Shown here in pieces: positions 17,179-26,441 of a DNA stretch of 38,164 nucleotides. Location of the stretch: assembly GCA_002238665.1 (NCBI GenBank), contig MPMU01000015.1:1-38164 (forward strand), in the 5' to 3' direction. Made by a program: the position numbers and the translations under genes. The first letter of the stretch is position 1. Each line of letters starts with the position of its first letter. This stretch comes from Gammaproteobacteria bacterium bin55. Lineage in GTDB: Bacteria; Pseudomonadota; Gammaproteobacteria; Pseudomonadales; Azotimanducaceae. The notes under the pieces were generated by a model that did no database searches, was not told where the DNA came from, and saw nothing but the letters and a program-made list of their open reading frames with translations.

Positions 17179-18325
17179 TCCACGTTGGCAACAAGGCGTT
17201 GTTTCAAGACAGGCACACAGGGGTCTACCGCCAAATACGTTTGAACGAGAAGTTGGGCGCGAAGGATTTAATGGTCCGAGTGCTCAGTTCTACCACCGTA
17301 GACCACCTACCGACTGGATTGGTTTTGAGGGAGATCTAAAACCACAAGCATGGCAGCTCGCTAATAGTCCTGCAGTAGATCATCTTTTCGATGTGCCGCC
17401 GATTCTTTCAAGTCGTTCGTCAACGGTGACGTACTGGCATTCCAAGAAATCATCTTCACACCTGAGTCGGAATAGCGACGGAGACATGATTTTCTTCCTG
17501 CACCAAGGAAATGTAGACATGTTCTGTGACTACGGTCATCTGAGGATCGAAAGAGGCGATTATCTCGTCATGCCAAAAGGCACAATGTGGAGAATCGAGA
17601 CTCAGGAGGATTGCCACATCCTTGTTATCGAGACTACCGGTCAACGAGTCAGAATCCCAGACCGAGGCTTACTAGGTCACCATGCGTTGTTCGATCCCGC
17701 ACGACTCGATATACCAAAGTTGGATGATAAATTTCAAGCACAAGAAGATCGTGCATATCGAGTAATAGTCAAGCGACTCGGTAAACAGTCTTACATTGAC
17801 TACTCGTATAACCCACTGGATGCTATCGGTTGGGTTGGCGACCTCGCACCGGTGAGATTAAATGTTCGCGACATCATGCCGGTGAATAGCCATAGGGTTC
17901 ACTTACCTCCAAGTGTACATGCCACTTTTGAGACCGATCGACTAATGGTTAGTACGTTCGTACCACGCCCCTTCGAGACCGATGACACCGCACTCAAGGT
18001 ACCGTTTTTCCACAGTAACGAAGATGTGGATGAAGTGATCTTTTATCACGACGGAGAATTCTTCAGCCGGGACGGGATTCAACCTGGAACCATGTCATTT
18101 CATCCAGCTGGATTTACTCATGGTCCTCAATCTAAAGCTCAGCTCAACATGTTCAATCAGTCCAATACAAAGACCAATGAGGTGGCTGTAATGATTGATG
18201 CTTTCGATCCCTACCAAACCTTGCAGATTTCTGACTTAGCGAGCCATGAGTCATCTAAGAATGATTGTGGGTCAATCGGGAAAATGGAGATCCAAGACTA
18301 TGTTGGTCGCTGGATGCGGGATTAG
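17165..18325 (+). CDS. hmgA: Homogentisate 1,2-dioxygenase
   Basis: This cupin-fold iron dioxygenase opens the ring of homogentisate to maleylacetoacetate. I chose ATG 17165 because GAGGAG (17153-17158) lies 6 nt before it; a TTG at 17159 sits directly after that Shine-Dalgarno and is too close. The 386-residue protein carries the family segments HLRIERGDYLVMPKGTMW, PFETDDTALKVPFFHSN, and SFHPAGFTHGPQ. Predicted iron ligands are H283, E290 and H319. It overlaps the end of hppD by 14 nt, so translation is coupled. No fumarylacetoacetase gene follows in the window; the next gene is a GST that may do the isomerase step. Confidence 0.96.
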   Translation: MPSISPRWQQGVVSRQAHRGLPPNTFEREVGREGFNGPSAQFYHRRPPTDWIGFEGDLKPQAWQLANSPAVDHLFDVPPILSSRSSTVTYWHSKKSSSHLSRNSDGDMIFFLHQGNVDMFCDYGHLRIERGDYLVMPKGTMWRIETQEDCHILVIETTGQRVRIPDRGLLGHHALFDPARLDIPKLDDKFQAQEDRAYRVIVKRLGKQSYIDYSYNPLDAIGWVGDLAPVRLNVRDIMPVNSHRVHLPPSVHATFETDRLMVSTFVPRPFETDDTALKVPFFHSNEDVDEVIFYHDGEFFSRDGIQPGTMSFHPAGFTHGPQSKAQLNMFNQSNTKTNEVAVMIDAFDPYQTLQISDLASHESSKNDCGSIGKMEIQDYVGRWMRD

Positions 18326-18435
18326 TTTTAGTGGAACGAGTTCGACCAGCTTGTAGTACCTGGGATGATTGACTTTGATCAGTGAACCGTGCTAAATTTT
18401 GACGCTTTCACAATCAACGTCATGACTTCAATCCA

Positions 18436-19143
18436 ATGAGTGAAACAGCGCTTCACCTCGTTATCGCAAACAAGAATTACTCTTCATGGTCCGCCAGACC
18501 GTGGCTACTCCTAACGGAGCTAGGAATTCCATTTGAAGAGATTCAAATCAAGTTCAACACGACAGAATGGGAGATTGAACTACCGGCTCTCTCTCCTACA
18601 AGACGTGTGCCAGTTCTCTGGGAGGGTGCGCCTAAAAACGGCGTTGTGACCTACGATAGCCTTGCAATCGTGGAAAGAATCCACGAGCTTTTTCCAGAGA
18701 AAAATGTTCTACCGAAAGATCCTCTCGCTCGGGCTCGAGCGCGTTCACTCATGGCGGCGTTCCACTCAGGTTTTCAGGATTTCCGTGAAGCAATGCCCAT
18801 GAACATTCGAGCGTCTTACAAAGGATTTGGGCACACCGAACAGTGCCTCAAAGAGATCGATGAACTGTCCAAATTATTGGTAGAGGCAAAACAGACATAT
18901 GGTAGTCACGGACCCTTTATCTTTGGCGAATATTCAGCAGCTGATGCATTCTTCACGCCTGTGAATTCGAGGTTCAAGACCTATGGCTATGTCTCAGAAT
19001 ACTCCGATATTCAGGAATTACAAGACACACTTCTCACCACTGAGAGTATGAAATTGTGGGTTAAAGGTGCGTTAGACGAACAGGATTTTGTAGCAGAAGA
19101 TGAACCGTATACCGTGAAGCAAGAGTCAGATAGTTCTAAGTAG
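18436..19143 (+). CDS. Glutathione S-transferase family protein, possible maleylacetoacetate isomerase
   Basis: This 235-residue protein has a thioredoxin-like N-terminal domain (NKNYSSWSARPWLLLTELGIPFEE) with a Ser-rich catalytic site and the cis-Pro segment RRVPVLWEG. An all-helical GST C-terminal domain follows. The context after hppD-hmgA suggests maleylacetoacetate isomerase, the next step, which is a GST of the zeta class. The active-site motif here (NYSSWS) differs from the classical zeta SSCSWRVR, so the assignment is not secure. A general GST is equally possible. It starts 110 nt after hmgA with no visible Shine-Dalgarno, so it may have its own promoter or be weakly coupled. Confidence 0.85.
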   Translation: MSETALHLVIANKNYSSWSARPWLLLTELGIPFEEIQIKFNTTEWEIELPALSPTRRVPVLWEGAPKNGVVTYDSLAIVERIHELFPEKNVLPKDPLARARARSLMAAFHSGFQDFREAMPMNIRASYKGFGHTEQCLKEIDELSKLLVEAKQTYGSHGPFIFGEYSAADAFFTPVNSRFKTYGYVSEYSDIQELQDTLLTTESMKLWVKGALDEQDFVAEDEPYTVKQESDSSK

Positions 19144-19215
19144 TATTCAATTGATTTCTTGATTACAACACGTAGGAACGGATTAGATATCTAATCATGG
19201 CACGTTCTTTTGCGC

Positions 19216-20565
19216 TCACGGCTTGATCCACTCGTAAATGCATTTTCGAATTTCGCGACGACCGAATTTACCCATTTGCTGACTGGAATTTCCCTTTCCT
19301 CTTGCAAGCTTCCAGATGGTCTTGCACTCTAATCCAGATTGCTCGGCAAAGTCAGACAAAATACAATCAACTGGTAGTTCTTCGCCATAGTATTGGACAT
19401 TGTCATTTACCATAAACACAGTGCCTCCGGGGCGAAGAATCCTGCCCATCTCAGATACCACCACAGCCATTTCTACGAAGTAGCCTTCAATCAATCTAAC
19501 AATGTGAGGATTACTCAGTTCGTCCTTTCTCTTGTTTAGATTTCCTAAAACTTCAGCTAAAGCTTGTTGTTCTGTGAACATGGTTTCGTGGACCCGAAAT
19601 CTCTCTCCATACATGTCTCGGAGCCACTCGAGTTTTGGTTTGTTCTCAACGGTAGCTGAGAGCAGTTGCTGCCTTAACTTCGCGAAAGCAGTTCCATCTA
19701 ATCCCAGCCAAGCAAGTTCAAGTGCATAAGTTCTGGTGTAGTCATATCGATTCGCATATGGAGGGGAAGTGACAATCAGGTCTACACTGTCGTTCGGCAC
19801 TGTCCTGAGAAGCTCCAGACAGGAACCAGAGAGAAAATTTGGTTTTTCACTCCCATAGCAATCTTTTACTCGTTGTAGGTCCTCATCAATTTGCGTCAGT
19901 TTATTACTCAGTGCAACTGTTAAATCACTTATTTCTCCAAGATTCACGCGGGATTTCATTTGTCGACCACAACGATGGTCCCAACGCAGAAACTGTCCAT
20001 CCTTCCTGGTAAAACTGACTTCCTCAAGCACTGACATACATGCGAAATTCAATACATGACCAATAGTCGGATCGTCGACTTGGGAGATGAACTCCCTTGC
20101 CCGCGCGAGCTCCCGTTCGGTCTTGTTGGTGAAAGCTTTCTCGGTAATCTTGACATGAGGAAAGCAAAACGAACTAGCAGCATTTTGTTGGCTTGCAATT
20201 CGCGAGAGAAGCTCAGAGCCTGTAGATCGCAATGAATCTCTGCTAATGCCGTTTGCAACTTGACTTATAGCGGTTGCAGCAGTTATGCCAACCGGCATTA
20301 TTTCTATACCAGTGGAGGGAATGCCATTTCCTGCAGCAACTAAAGGTGCAGTACCAAGACCACTAAATGGGTCAAGTAAGTCACGAGGAGATTTGTCATT
20401 TATGAATTGCTTGACGAGTGAACTTGAGAATGCCTCCTTGTATTTCATCCATCTCAAGCCGGGTTCTTGCTTGTTTCCCTGGTACGACACAGTTCGACGC
20501 TGAAAATCTGGGTTGATTTTCACACGACTACGAAACCGGCGTTCTAGTACAGTCCTGGAATTCAT
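19216..20565 (-). CDS. Solitary SPPY-type DNA methyltransferase (likely N4-cytosine)
   Basis: This 449-residue SAM-dependent DNA methyltransferase has motif I DPFSGLGTAP (65-74) and motif IV TSPPYANRYDY (266-276). Motif IV follows motif I by about 200 residues, with the probable target-recognition segment between them. The SPPY form of motif IV is typical of N4-cytosine methylases, but N6-adenine enzymes can have it. The C-terminus carries a GKGNSSQQMGKFGRREIRKC block that I recall from related enzymes. No restriction enzyme gene is adjacent; only a 92-codon open frame starts 9 nt away on the opposite strand. It may be an orphan methylase, or a system that lost its nuclease. Confidence 0.88.
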   Translation of the reverse strand: MNSRTVLERRFRSRVKINPDFQRRTVSYQGNKQEPGLRWMKYKEAFSSSLVKQFINDKSPRDLLDPFSGLGTAPLVAAGNGIPSTGIEIMPVGITAATAISQVANGISRDSLRSTGSELLSRIASQQNAASSFCFPHVKITEKAFTNKTERELARAREFISQVDDPTIGHVLNFACMSVLEEVSFTRKDGQFLRWDHRCGRQMKSRVNLGEISDLTVALSNKLTQIDEDLQRVKDCYGSEKPNFLSGSCLELLRTVPNDSVDLIVTSPPYANRYDYTRTYALELAWLGLDGTAFAKLRQQLLSATVENKPKLEWLRDMYGERFRVHETMFTEQQALAEVLGNLNKRKDELSNPHIVRLIEGYFVEMAVVVSEMGRILRPGGTVFMVNDNVQYYGEELPVDCILSDFAEQSGLECKTIWKLARGKGNSSQQMGKFGRREIRKCIYEWIKP

Positions 20566-20574
20566 CGATAGTCT

Positions 20575-20853
20575 ATGTCAAAGCGCATCGAACGAACTTC
20601 AAATCAAGAGTTGCGGTGGCATGGACCAAATCTCTTTACATTCGATAGTCCTGAAGACGTACTCCCACTTGTGTGTGACCAAGTCTGTCGCTTGCTACGT
20701 TTAACGAGCGATCTAGTTGTGCAACGTTCTTTTAGACGAAATATGACTCTTTTAAATTTGGTATTTCATTGTGTCAAAAAGATCTTCAATAACACCTTCA
20801 CTGTTAAATTGCTCCCACATTCCAACTTTGAAAGTCTGTGGAGAACCATGTAG
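20575..20853 (+). CDS. Short divergent ORF, possible 3'-truncated remnant next to methyltransferase
   Basis: I do not recognise this 92-codon frame. It starts 9 nt from the methyltransferase start on the opposite strand, an arrangement seen in some restriction-modification pairs. The N-terminal 45 residues (RHIERTSNQE-like charged start, then RWHGPNLFTFDSPEDVLPLV) look protein-like. The later part runs into the 3' end of the nucleoside hydrolase gene and becomes low in character, as if coding sequence ended near 20720. It may be a truncated restriction gene or a chance frame. No ribosome binding site is evident. Confidence 0.3.
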   Translation: MSKRIERTSNQELRWHGPNLFTFDSPEDVLPLVCDQVCRLLRLTSDLVVQRSFRRNMTLLNLVFHCVKKIFNNTFTVKLLPHSNFESLWRTM

Positions 20854-21654
20854 CCATACTTGCTGGTCGAGTCTAGGAACGTTTATCTCAGAATATTCGC
20901 CAAGTGTGGGGTCCTTAACTACCGCGACGGCGACTACATCAAATAGTGACCAAGGATCTCTTGGAAAATTCTCAAACAGATTCACGCTATAGTCACCAAA
21001 ACACTTGAATTGACCGCCATGTCGTCCTTCAACAGCCTTCACCTGAGGTCCCAAGCCTGGCATTCCTCGTTGAATTGCATCCTTAGTAATCCGAACTGCC
21101 GCAGAACCGGTCGTCTCAACATATCGTACGGTAACAATCTCGAAAGGTGCTCTGGACTCAAGAACAACATTGACTGATTCAGGATCTGCAATTAGGTTGT
21201 ACTCACCTTTGTCGGGATAGTTACTTCCGAGCCAAACAATCCTGACTTTTTCGCGAATCTCTGGAGCGACAGTTAATGCAAGCGCGATATTCGTTAACTT
21301 TCCGATCGGGATCAGCACTAGAGGCGTTTCCCGTTCAACTTTTGCTTGGTCGACGATGAAATCAACCGCTTCCTTACCGTCGAACGTAGAGTCTTGGATC
21401 CGAGGTGCAATATCTGAAAAGTTCTTTTCAGCGCCCTTGAATACCTTGACTTGGTCTTCACACCCACACAGACGAACTACACGTTCTGCTTCGTCGAAAT
21501 GTCCCTGAATACCTTTACCTAAAGGCGTGTTATTGACTGTTATTCCCACTACTTCCAAGTGGTTTCGACTGAATAATGCATAGGCTATTGCGTGCTGGTC
21601 GTCTATTTCGTTGTTTGCATCCGTGTCAATCAACACAGGAATTAGGAGACTCAT
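20752..21654 (-). CDS. Inosine-uridine-preferring nucleoside hydrolase family protein
   Basis: This 300-residue protein has the calcium-site motif at the N-terminus, [10 protein letters not shown] (10-19). It is longer than the usual DTDPGxDD of IunH enzymes by two residues, a variant found in planctomycete-like relatives. It should cleave the N-glycosidic bond of ribonucleosides, or a related substrate. The family segments [17 protein letters not shown] and [15 protein letters not shown] support the assignment. It begins within the stop of the upstream luciferase-like gene (ATGA), so the two are translationally coupled. The partner suggests a non-canonical substrate, but this is inferred. 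Confidence 0.87.
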   Translation of the reverse strand: MSLLIPVLIDTDANNEIDDQHAIAYALFSRNHLEVVGITVNNTPLGKGIQGHFDEAERVVRLCGCEDQVKVFKGAEKNFSDIAPRIQDSTFDGKEAVDFIVDQAKVERETPLVLIPIGKLTNIALALTVAPEIREKVRIVWLGSNYPDKGEYNLIADPESVNVVLESRAPFEIVTVRYVETTGSAAVRITKDAIQRGMPGLGPQVKAVEGRHGGQFKCFGDYSVNLFENFPRDPWSLFDVVAVAVVKDPTLGEYSEINVPRLDQQVWLHGSPQTFKVGMWEQFNSEGVIEDLFDTMKYQI

Positions 21655-22709
21655 GAATTGGCAGTTACTTCCATTGTGTTTTCAGGTTGCTGTTGCTCAC
21701 TCCTTAGATTGATCTCCGTAAATATCTCGGAAGTCAACTCAAAGGAATGCAATCGCTTTTCATGTTCATAGATTTGGCAAACCACGATCAATTCGTCTGC
21801 GTCTGTTTCATCCAGGAACTTTTCTATTTCCCCGCGAACAGACTCCGGTTCACCGTAAGAAGCAGCAGATCGTGCGGATTTCAACATATTCTTTGAGGTA
21901 GGATCAAGCATGTCTTCGAAATCTTCAATTGGTGGTGGCAGTTGTGCAGGCTGGCCAGTCCGCATCTTCAGGAATGATTGGAGACCGGAAGAACGAAGAA
22001 ACTTCGCTTCTTCATAGGTATCGGCTGCACACACGTTGTATCCAAGCATGACGTAGGGCTCAGCCAACTCATCGGAAGGCTTGAAATGATCTCTATACAC
22101 CTTGATCGCATCCATCATCATTGCCGGTGCAAAATGCGATGCAAACCCAAATGGCAATCCAAGTATTGCTGCTAGTTGCGCTCCATACAAACTAGATCCC
22201 AATATCCAAATGGGAACATTGGTCCCTACCCCAGGTATCGCTCTGACTCTTTGGTCAGGCTGTACAGGACCTAGTAACATCTTCAGCTCCATCACGTCTC
22301 GTGGGAAGTTGTCGATTTCCGAATTCAAATTTCTCCTGAGAGCATATGCGGTCCTTTGGTCTGTCCCAGGTGCACGTCCAATTCCAAGGTCTACTCTTCC
22401 AGGATAGAGCGAGGCCAACGTCCCGAACTGTTCAGCGATTATCAATGGTGCGTGATTAGGCAGCATGATTCCACCGGAACCAACTCGAATGTGATTAGTT
22501 GCCTGTGCTACATGCCCTATTACAACGGATGTTGCCGAACTAGCGATTCCTCCCATATTGTGGTGTTCAGCCACCCAATACCGAGTGAATCCGCACCTTT
22601 CTGCCATTTGAACTGTACTGATCGTGTTGTGAAGAGCTACCGACGCATTGCTCCCTTGAACGATTGGCACTAAGTCCAAAACCGAATATCGGACCTGCTT
22701 TTTTGTCAT
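21651..22709 (-). CDS. LLM-class flavin-dependent oxidoreductase
   Basis: This 352-residue luciferase-like monooxygenase has the typical N-terminal [19 protein letters not shown] segment, the [20 protein letters not shown] strand-helix, and the [14 protein letters not shown] turn with the loop following it. The sequence resembles the YhbW/MsnO8-type group of oxidoreductases. It is the first gene of a leftward pair with the nucleoside hydrolase, overlapping by 4 nt. The C-terminus continues to a low-complexity EQQQPENTM tail. The substrate is unknown, and it is not closely similar in motifs to the other LLM gene at 11182. Confidence 0.9.
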   Translation of the reverse strand: MTKKQVRYSVLDLVPIVQGSNASVALHNTISTVQMAERCGFTRYWVAEHHNMGGIASSATSVVIGHVAQATNHIRVGSGGIMLPNHAPLIIAEQFGTLASLYPGRVDLGIGRAPGTDQRTAYALRRNLNSEIDNFPRDVMELKMLLGPVQPDQRVRAIPGVGTNVPIWILGSSLYGAQLAAILGLPFGFASHFAPAMMMDAIKVYRDHFKPSDELAEPYVMLGYNVCAADTYEEAKFLRSSGLQSFLKMRTGQPAQLPPPIEDFEDMLDPTSKNMLKSARSAASYGEPESVRGEIEKFLDETDADELIVVCQIYEHEKRLHSFELTSEIFTEINLRSEQQQPENTMEVTANS

Positions 22710-22780
22710 GAGACTACAGACTTAACTTCAAAATATCTCAGAATCGTCTGAAGCAATTGGCTACACCCAAACCCGTCTCG

Positions 22781-24481
22781 CTACACACTCGCCGGTCCTC
22801 GTAGTAGCTGACCACTAGCAGACCCTGTGTGCTCATTGTTCTCCAAGAACTTCTGGCCGTTCACTACAGTACACATAATCCCATGCGCTGTCTGCTTCAG
22901 ACGACGCGCACCTGAAGGCAAATCGTTAACCACTTCAGGCATATTTGGACCAATCGAAGCGGGATCAAAAATGGTGAAATCCGCTGCATTACCTTCTTTG
23001 ATTACTCCTCTATTCCTAAAACCCCAACGACGTGCCGGTTCGGACGTAACTTGCTTTACTGCTTCTTCCACAGTCAGTGCCTGTTTTTCTCGTACCCAAT
23101 GCGCGAATAAGTGGGTTTGCAACGAACTATCCATGATCTGCGAGACATGTGCACCAGAATCTGAGAAAGTGCACACAGACCTCGGATGCTTGATCATCTC
23201 AATGGTGTCTTCATCGATTTCGTTGGCAATCGGCTGTCTGAACAGACACTCAAACTTACTCTCAAGAGCTAAGTCAATCATTGCTTCAGCCGGAGCAATA
23301 CCGCGTTCACGCGCAATCTCATCCATGCGACGAGAACCACCAGATGGCTCATCCATTAAAAAGAACCAGTGCCAATCAGGCGGACGTATCTCGGCTCCAA
23401 TTGCACGATGTCGTTCACTTGGTTGAGATGCAATCTCAACCAGACGCCGCTTAAGGTCGGGATCTGCAAACTTGACCATCTGTTCTTCAAGAGGTAACCC
23501 ACGGATGTCCTTCCATAGTTCCCACTTGTCGAACGGTGTATGAGACTTGAAACTCATCACAACATTGAGTGCGCGGGAGTGGACCTGCGCGAACATATTT
23601 CCGCCAGCGTTGTTGACATCCTCCAAGAAGTCAAAAGCACCCCGCCAAAAATCTGGTGCTCTCCTAGATCCGAACATACCCCATGTCACGGGTACGCCAT
23701 AGTCAACGGTAAGTTCCTTCAGACGACCTCTATAGTCCCGTAGTTTCTCTGGATCCCGTCCTGTATCCTCCCCAGCGATCTCAAACATGCCAGCGCCGGA
23801 TTCTCGCATGGTCTTGAGGATGTACTTAACCTCGTCCCAATCTGCTAATCGACTAGAAACTGGCTTGCGATCGGAAGTCTCGTGATTACTTGAACGAGAA
23901 GTCGTGAAACCCATGGCTCCTGCCTTCACTGCTTCCTTGACAATCTGACCCATGTGCTTGACTTCGGCTTCTGTTGCTTGCTCAGTGAACGCCCTATCTC
24001 CCATCACGTAATTACGAACAGCACTGTGTCCGACGTAGCCCGCATAGTTGATACCTTTAGGAGCTCGCTCTACAGCATCTAAATACTGGGGATATGTCTC
24101 CCACTGCCATTGAATACCTGCCAACATTGCATTACGTGAAATGTCCTCAGCGCGTTCGAGATTTCTGAATACCATGTCGGCATCGGACTCTTTACACGGC
24201 GCGAGCGTGAAACCACAGTTTCCCATAACAACGCTTGTGACGCCGTGATAGCAGGAACACGATCCCAGTGCATCCCAAAATACTTGTGCATCCATGTGCG
24301 TATGCCCATCAATGAAACCTGGAGCTACCACATGTCCTTCAGCATCGATTGTTGACTTAGCGCGTTCTTTCAACTTACCGATGTTGGTAATTTCTCCATC
24401 TTTTACACCGACATCTTGATACGCGCCTGGACCACCTGTACCGTCGACCACCAGACCATTCTTAATGAGAAGATCAAACAT
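22781..24481 (-). CDS. N-acyl-D-amino-acid deacylase/amidohydrolase family protein
   Basis: This 566-residue protein belongs to the metal-dependent amidohydrolase superfamily. It has FIDGHTHMDAQVFWD (57-70), with the metal histidines H60 and H62, then the NCGF block with Cys89 as in D-aminoacylases. The FSDSGAH motif (FSDSGAHVSQIMD) supplies the catalytic aspartate region. D-aminoacylase and dihydroorotase-like members cleave N-acyl groups. The substrate here could be an N-acyl-D-amino acid or another amide. The ATG start at 24481 faces the VOC gene across 114 nt. It is separated from the downstream LLM gene by 71 nt on the same strand, so co-transcription is possible. Confidence 0.88.
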   Translation of the reverse strand: MFDLLIKNGLVVDGTGGPGAYQDVGVKDGEITNIGKLKERAKSTIDAEGHVVAPGFIDGHTHMDAQVFWDALGSCSCYHGVTSVVMGNCGFTLAPCKESDADMVFRNLERAEDISRNAMLAGIQWQWETYPQYLDAVERAPKGINYAGYVGHSAVRNYVMGDRAFTEQATEAEVKHMGQIVKEAVKAGAMGFTTSRSSNHETSDRKPVSSRLADWDEVKYILKTMRESGAGMFEIAGEDTGRDPEKLRDYRGRLKELTVDYGVPVTWGMFGSRRAPDFWRGAFDFLEDVNNAGGNMFAQVHSRALNVVMSFKSHTPFDKWELWKDIRGLPLEEQMVKFADPDLKRRLVEIASQPSERHRAIGAEIRPPDWHWFFLMDEPSGGSRRMDEIARERGIAPAEAMIDLALESKFECLFRQPIANEIDEDTIEMIKHPRSVCTFSDSGAHVSQIMDSSLQTHLFAHWVREKQALTVEEAVKQVTSEPARRWGFRNRGVIKEGNAADFTIFDPASIGPNMPEVVNDLPSGARRLKQTAHGIMCTVVNGQKFLENNEHTGSASGQLLRGPASV

Positions 24482-24558
24482 TCAGTTTCACTAGAGATTG
24501 CAACGTTAGCCATATTACCAAAAATCTGCAACGGATACAGTCTCTTGACCCTAAAACT

Positions 24559-24564
24559 TATAAT
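24559..24564 (+). promoter_or_regulatory. TATAAT -10 element upstream of VOC gene
   Basis: A perfect TATAAT lies 31 nt before the VOC start codon, in the divergent region with the amidohydrolase gene. No good -35 hexamer sits at the standard spacing. The gene lacks an obvious Shine-Dalgarno, so a short leader of about 25 nt is expected. Confidence 0.5.
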
Positions 24565-24595
24565 CCCTCAGCCTTGAAACCGAGTCACCTCAACC

Positions 24596-25033
24596 ATGTC
24601 CATTGTTTTGCCTAAAGGTCACCACATCGTGACTCCCGGTGCTTTGATTTGTCACGCTAACAAGGTACTGAAGTTCATTGAGGATGTTTTTAAAGGAGAA
24701 CTTCTCGAGCGTTACGATGGTCCTGATGGCACTTGTGCACATGCAGAAATTCTGATCGGCGACAGTGTAGTCATGCTCGGAGAAGCGCCATCGGAGAAGG
24801 ATGCTCTACCTGCACTGCTCTCGGTATATGTTGGCAGTGCCGAGGAAGTAGATTCAACTTACAAGGCGGCATTGGAAGCGGGAGCGACATCAGAACGAGA
24901 ACCTGCAGACCAGTTCTATGGACATCGCTCAGCGACCGTGAAAGACGTTGGCGGAAACCTATGGTCGATTTCAGCCGTTATCGAGCAATTGACTCCAGAA
25001 GAGATCGACCAGAGAATGGCAGGACAACAGTGA
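24596..25033 (+). CDS. VOC-superfamily protein, PhnB-like glyoxalase/bleomycin-resistance fold
   Basis: This 145-residue protein begins KGHHIVTPGALICHANKVLKFIEDVF, matching the PhnB/YjdN-type VOC pattern, followed by AEILIGDSVVMLGEAP and a C-terminal DVGGNLWSISAVIEQLTPEE. VOC proteins include metal-dependent isomerases, epimerases and sequestering proteins. The function here is not determinable. It is preceded by a TATAAT box and followed 63 nt later by a secreted protein gene on the same strand. The histidine pair near the start and E residues in the sheet could bind metal. Confidence 0.85.
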   Translation: MSIVLPKGHHIVTPGALICHANKVLKFIEDVFKGELLERYDGPDGTCAHAEILIGDSVVMLGEAPSEKDALPALLSVYVGSAEEVDSTYKAALEAGATSEREPADQFYGHRSATVKDVGGNLWSISAVIEQLTPEEIDQRMAGQQ

Positions 25034-25096
25034 TCCTCAGGGGACCATCGGTACATTCAAACTCAGTTCACGCACCTCATTAGTGGTCTAGATATC

Positions 25097-26260
25097 TTGT
25101 CCTTGAGAATCTATCGGCTATTTAGCGCAGTATTGGTATTGTTGTTCACAACAATCTCATTCGCTCAACACACGAGCTCCATCGAAATCCCTTTTGGCGG
25201 GTGCCCATTCAATTCCTGCGTGGCTAAAGAACCTGTAATTACGCAACAACTAGACGATCTTGTCGTCATGAAATTGCCTAATCCGATGTTCACGTATCCC
25301 TATGAACCTGGACTGGCCAGCCTCGTCTTGTATGAGCACTACGAAGATAAATTCGACGTGATTTTTGTGCTCTACAACATGACGAGGAGAGAAGCTATAT
25401 CTAGAGGGCTCAGAGACTGGGGCGCTGTCGCTCACGTATCCAATTACGTAGAAGGTATCGGAGTTCCGAGTTTTACTAAATCGAAGCGATTTGGCTCAGA
25501 CGGTCGATTGAAAATCGTCGTCCGTTTAATCACTCGAAACGGACTACTGTTCGGCCCGAGTTTACACTCTCTGATTCATGCTTGGACAATCGGCGAAGTC
25601 ATTCCAACAATGCACCCAGGACATTGGGGGTTTTCTAGTGTCCATGGTCAGCTAGGTGGATTCAATCGCGAAGAACTGAAGGATCTTGGCGACGGAAAAT
25701 ACTCAGCTGGCAGGTTCGGATTGATTGGGAATTTTGGCAACACAATACCCTACAGTCCACTGGAACTCTATCTGGCAGGTTGGCTTCCAAGCGAGGATGT
25801 ACCAGAAATACTGGTAGCAATCGATGCCGTGTTCATTGAAGGTGAGGAAGGACAGGAAAGGGATGAAGAAGGCAATCCTATTTTCAAGTCAGAAGGATTT
25901 AAGACCATCACCATCGACGAAATAATCGAAATTCTCGGACCTCGTAATCCTGCGGTCGGTGAAGCGAGAGATGCGCTTCAAGCTGCCGTCATCTTGTTGG
26001 AAGATGAGGGCAACGAGGTGACTCCCAAGGTAGTCGACGAAGTTCGCAATACCATTCAGTTGTTTTCAGCAACTGAGGATATTCGTCCGGAAAACACATC
26101 TTCGGAACTTATAAATTTTTGGATGGCCACTGGTGGTCGGGCAACAATTACCATGGACGGCCTGGATGACCTGCAGCTCCCCAAAGACAAAGAATCAGAG
26201 GAAACACAACCATCATCGGAAGAAGCGCCAACAGCTCACCAAGGAATATCACTTCCATAA
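25097..26260 (+). CDS. Secreted protein with degenerate zincin-like (HSLIH) signature, function unknown
   Basis: I do not recognise a named family. Starting at TTG 25097, the 387-residue protein has a signal peptide (hydrophobic RLFSAVLVLLFTTISFAQ) and a mature region of about 360 residues. The central part has the layout of a metallopeptidase-like protein: LHSLIHAW (156-163) followed by HPGHWGFSSVHG and YSPLELYLAGWLP. In related secreted proteins the first motif is normally HExxH. Here the catalytic Glu is replaced by Ser (H157-S158-L159-I160-H161), while other histidines (173, 176, 183) remain. A C-terminal third is acidic and rich in E, with EEGQERDEEG around 252-262. The start codon is uncertain, as no ATG lies nearby and the Shine-Dalgarno is weak. 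It is downstream of the VOC gene. Confidence 0.6.
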   Translation: MSLRIYRLFSAVLVLLFTTISFAQHTSSIEIPFGGCPFNSCVAKEPVITQQLDDLVVMKLPNPMFTYPYEPGLASLVLYEHYEDKFDVIFVLYNMTRREAISRGLRDWGAVAHVSNYVEGIGVPSFTKSKRFGSDGRLKIVVRLITRNGLLFGPSLHSLIHAWTIGEVIPTMHPGHWGFSSVHGQLGGFNREELKDLGDGKYSAGRFGLIGNFGNTIPYSPLELYLAGWLPSEDVPEILVAIDAVFIEGEEGQERDEEGNPIFKSEGFKTITIDEIIEILGPRNPAVGEARDALQAAVILLEDEGNEVTPKVVDEVRNTIQLFSATEDIRPENTSSELINFWMATGGRATITMDGLDDLQLPKDKESEETQPSSEEAPTAHQGISLP

Positions 26261-26441
26261 GAGAAGAGCCGAAAATCGAGAAGATACTCTCTTCCCAGTA
26301 ACCAATTGAATTGATCCTCCTGCCTCTAAAGCAAAGCAATACTCTGACCCATCTAGGTCATTGGTTCCCTGACTTCTCATATTCATACTTGGCGCACGCT
26401 ACCTAATAGAATATGGTCTCACCTACTTTGTACTTCTACCT

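Noticed and set aside
22827..23426. 199-codon plus-strand frame opposite the amidohydrolase
   Set aside because: It is antisense to well-supported amidohydrolase coding sequence with metal motifs, and shows no recognisable domain.
26261..26300. GAAGAG/CTCTTC hairpin after the secreted protein gene as a terminator
   Set aside because: Only 6 bp with a 20-nt loop and no T-run; too weak to call.
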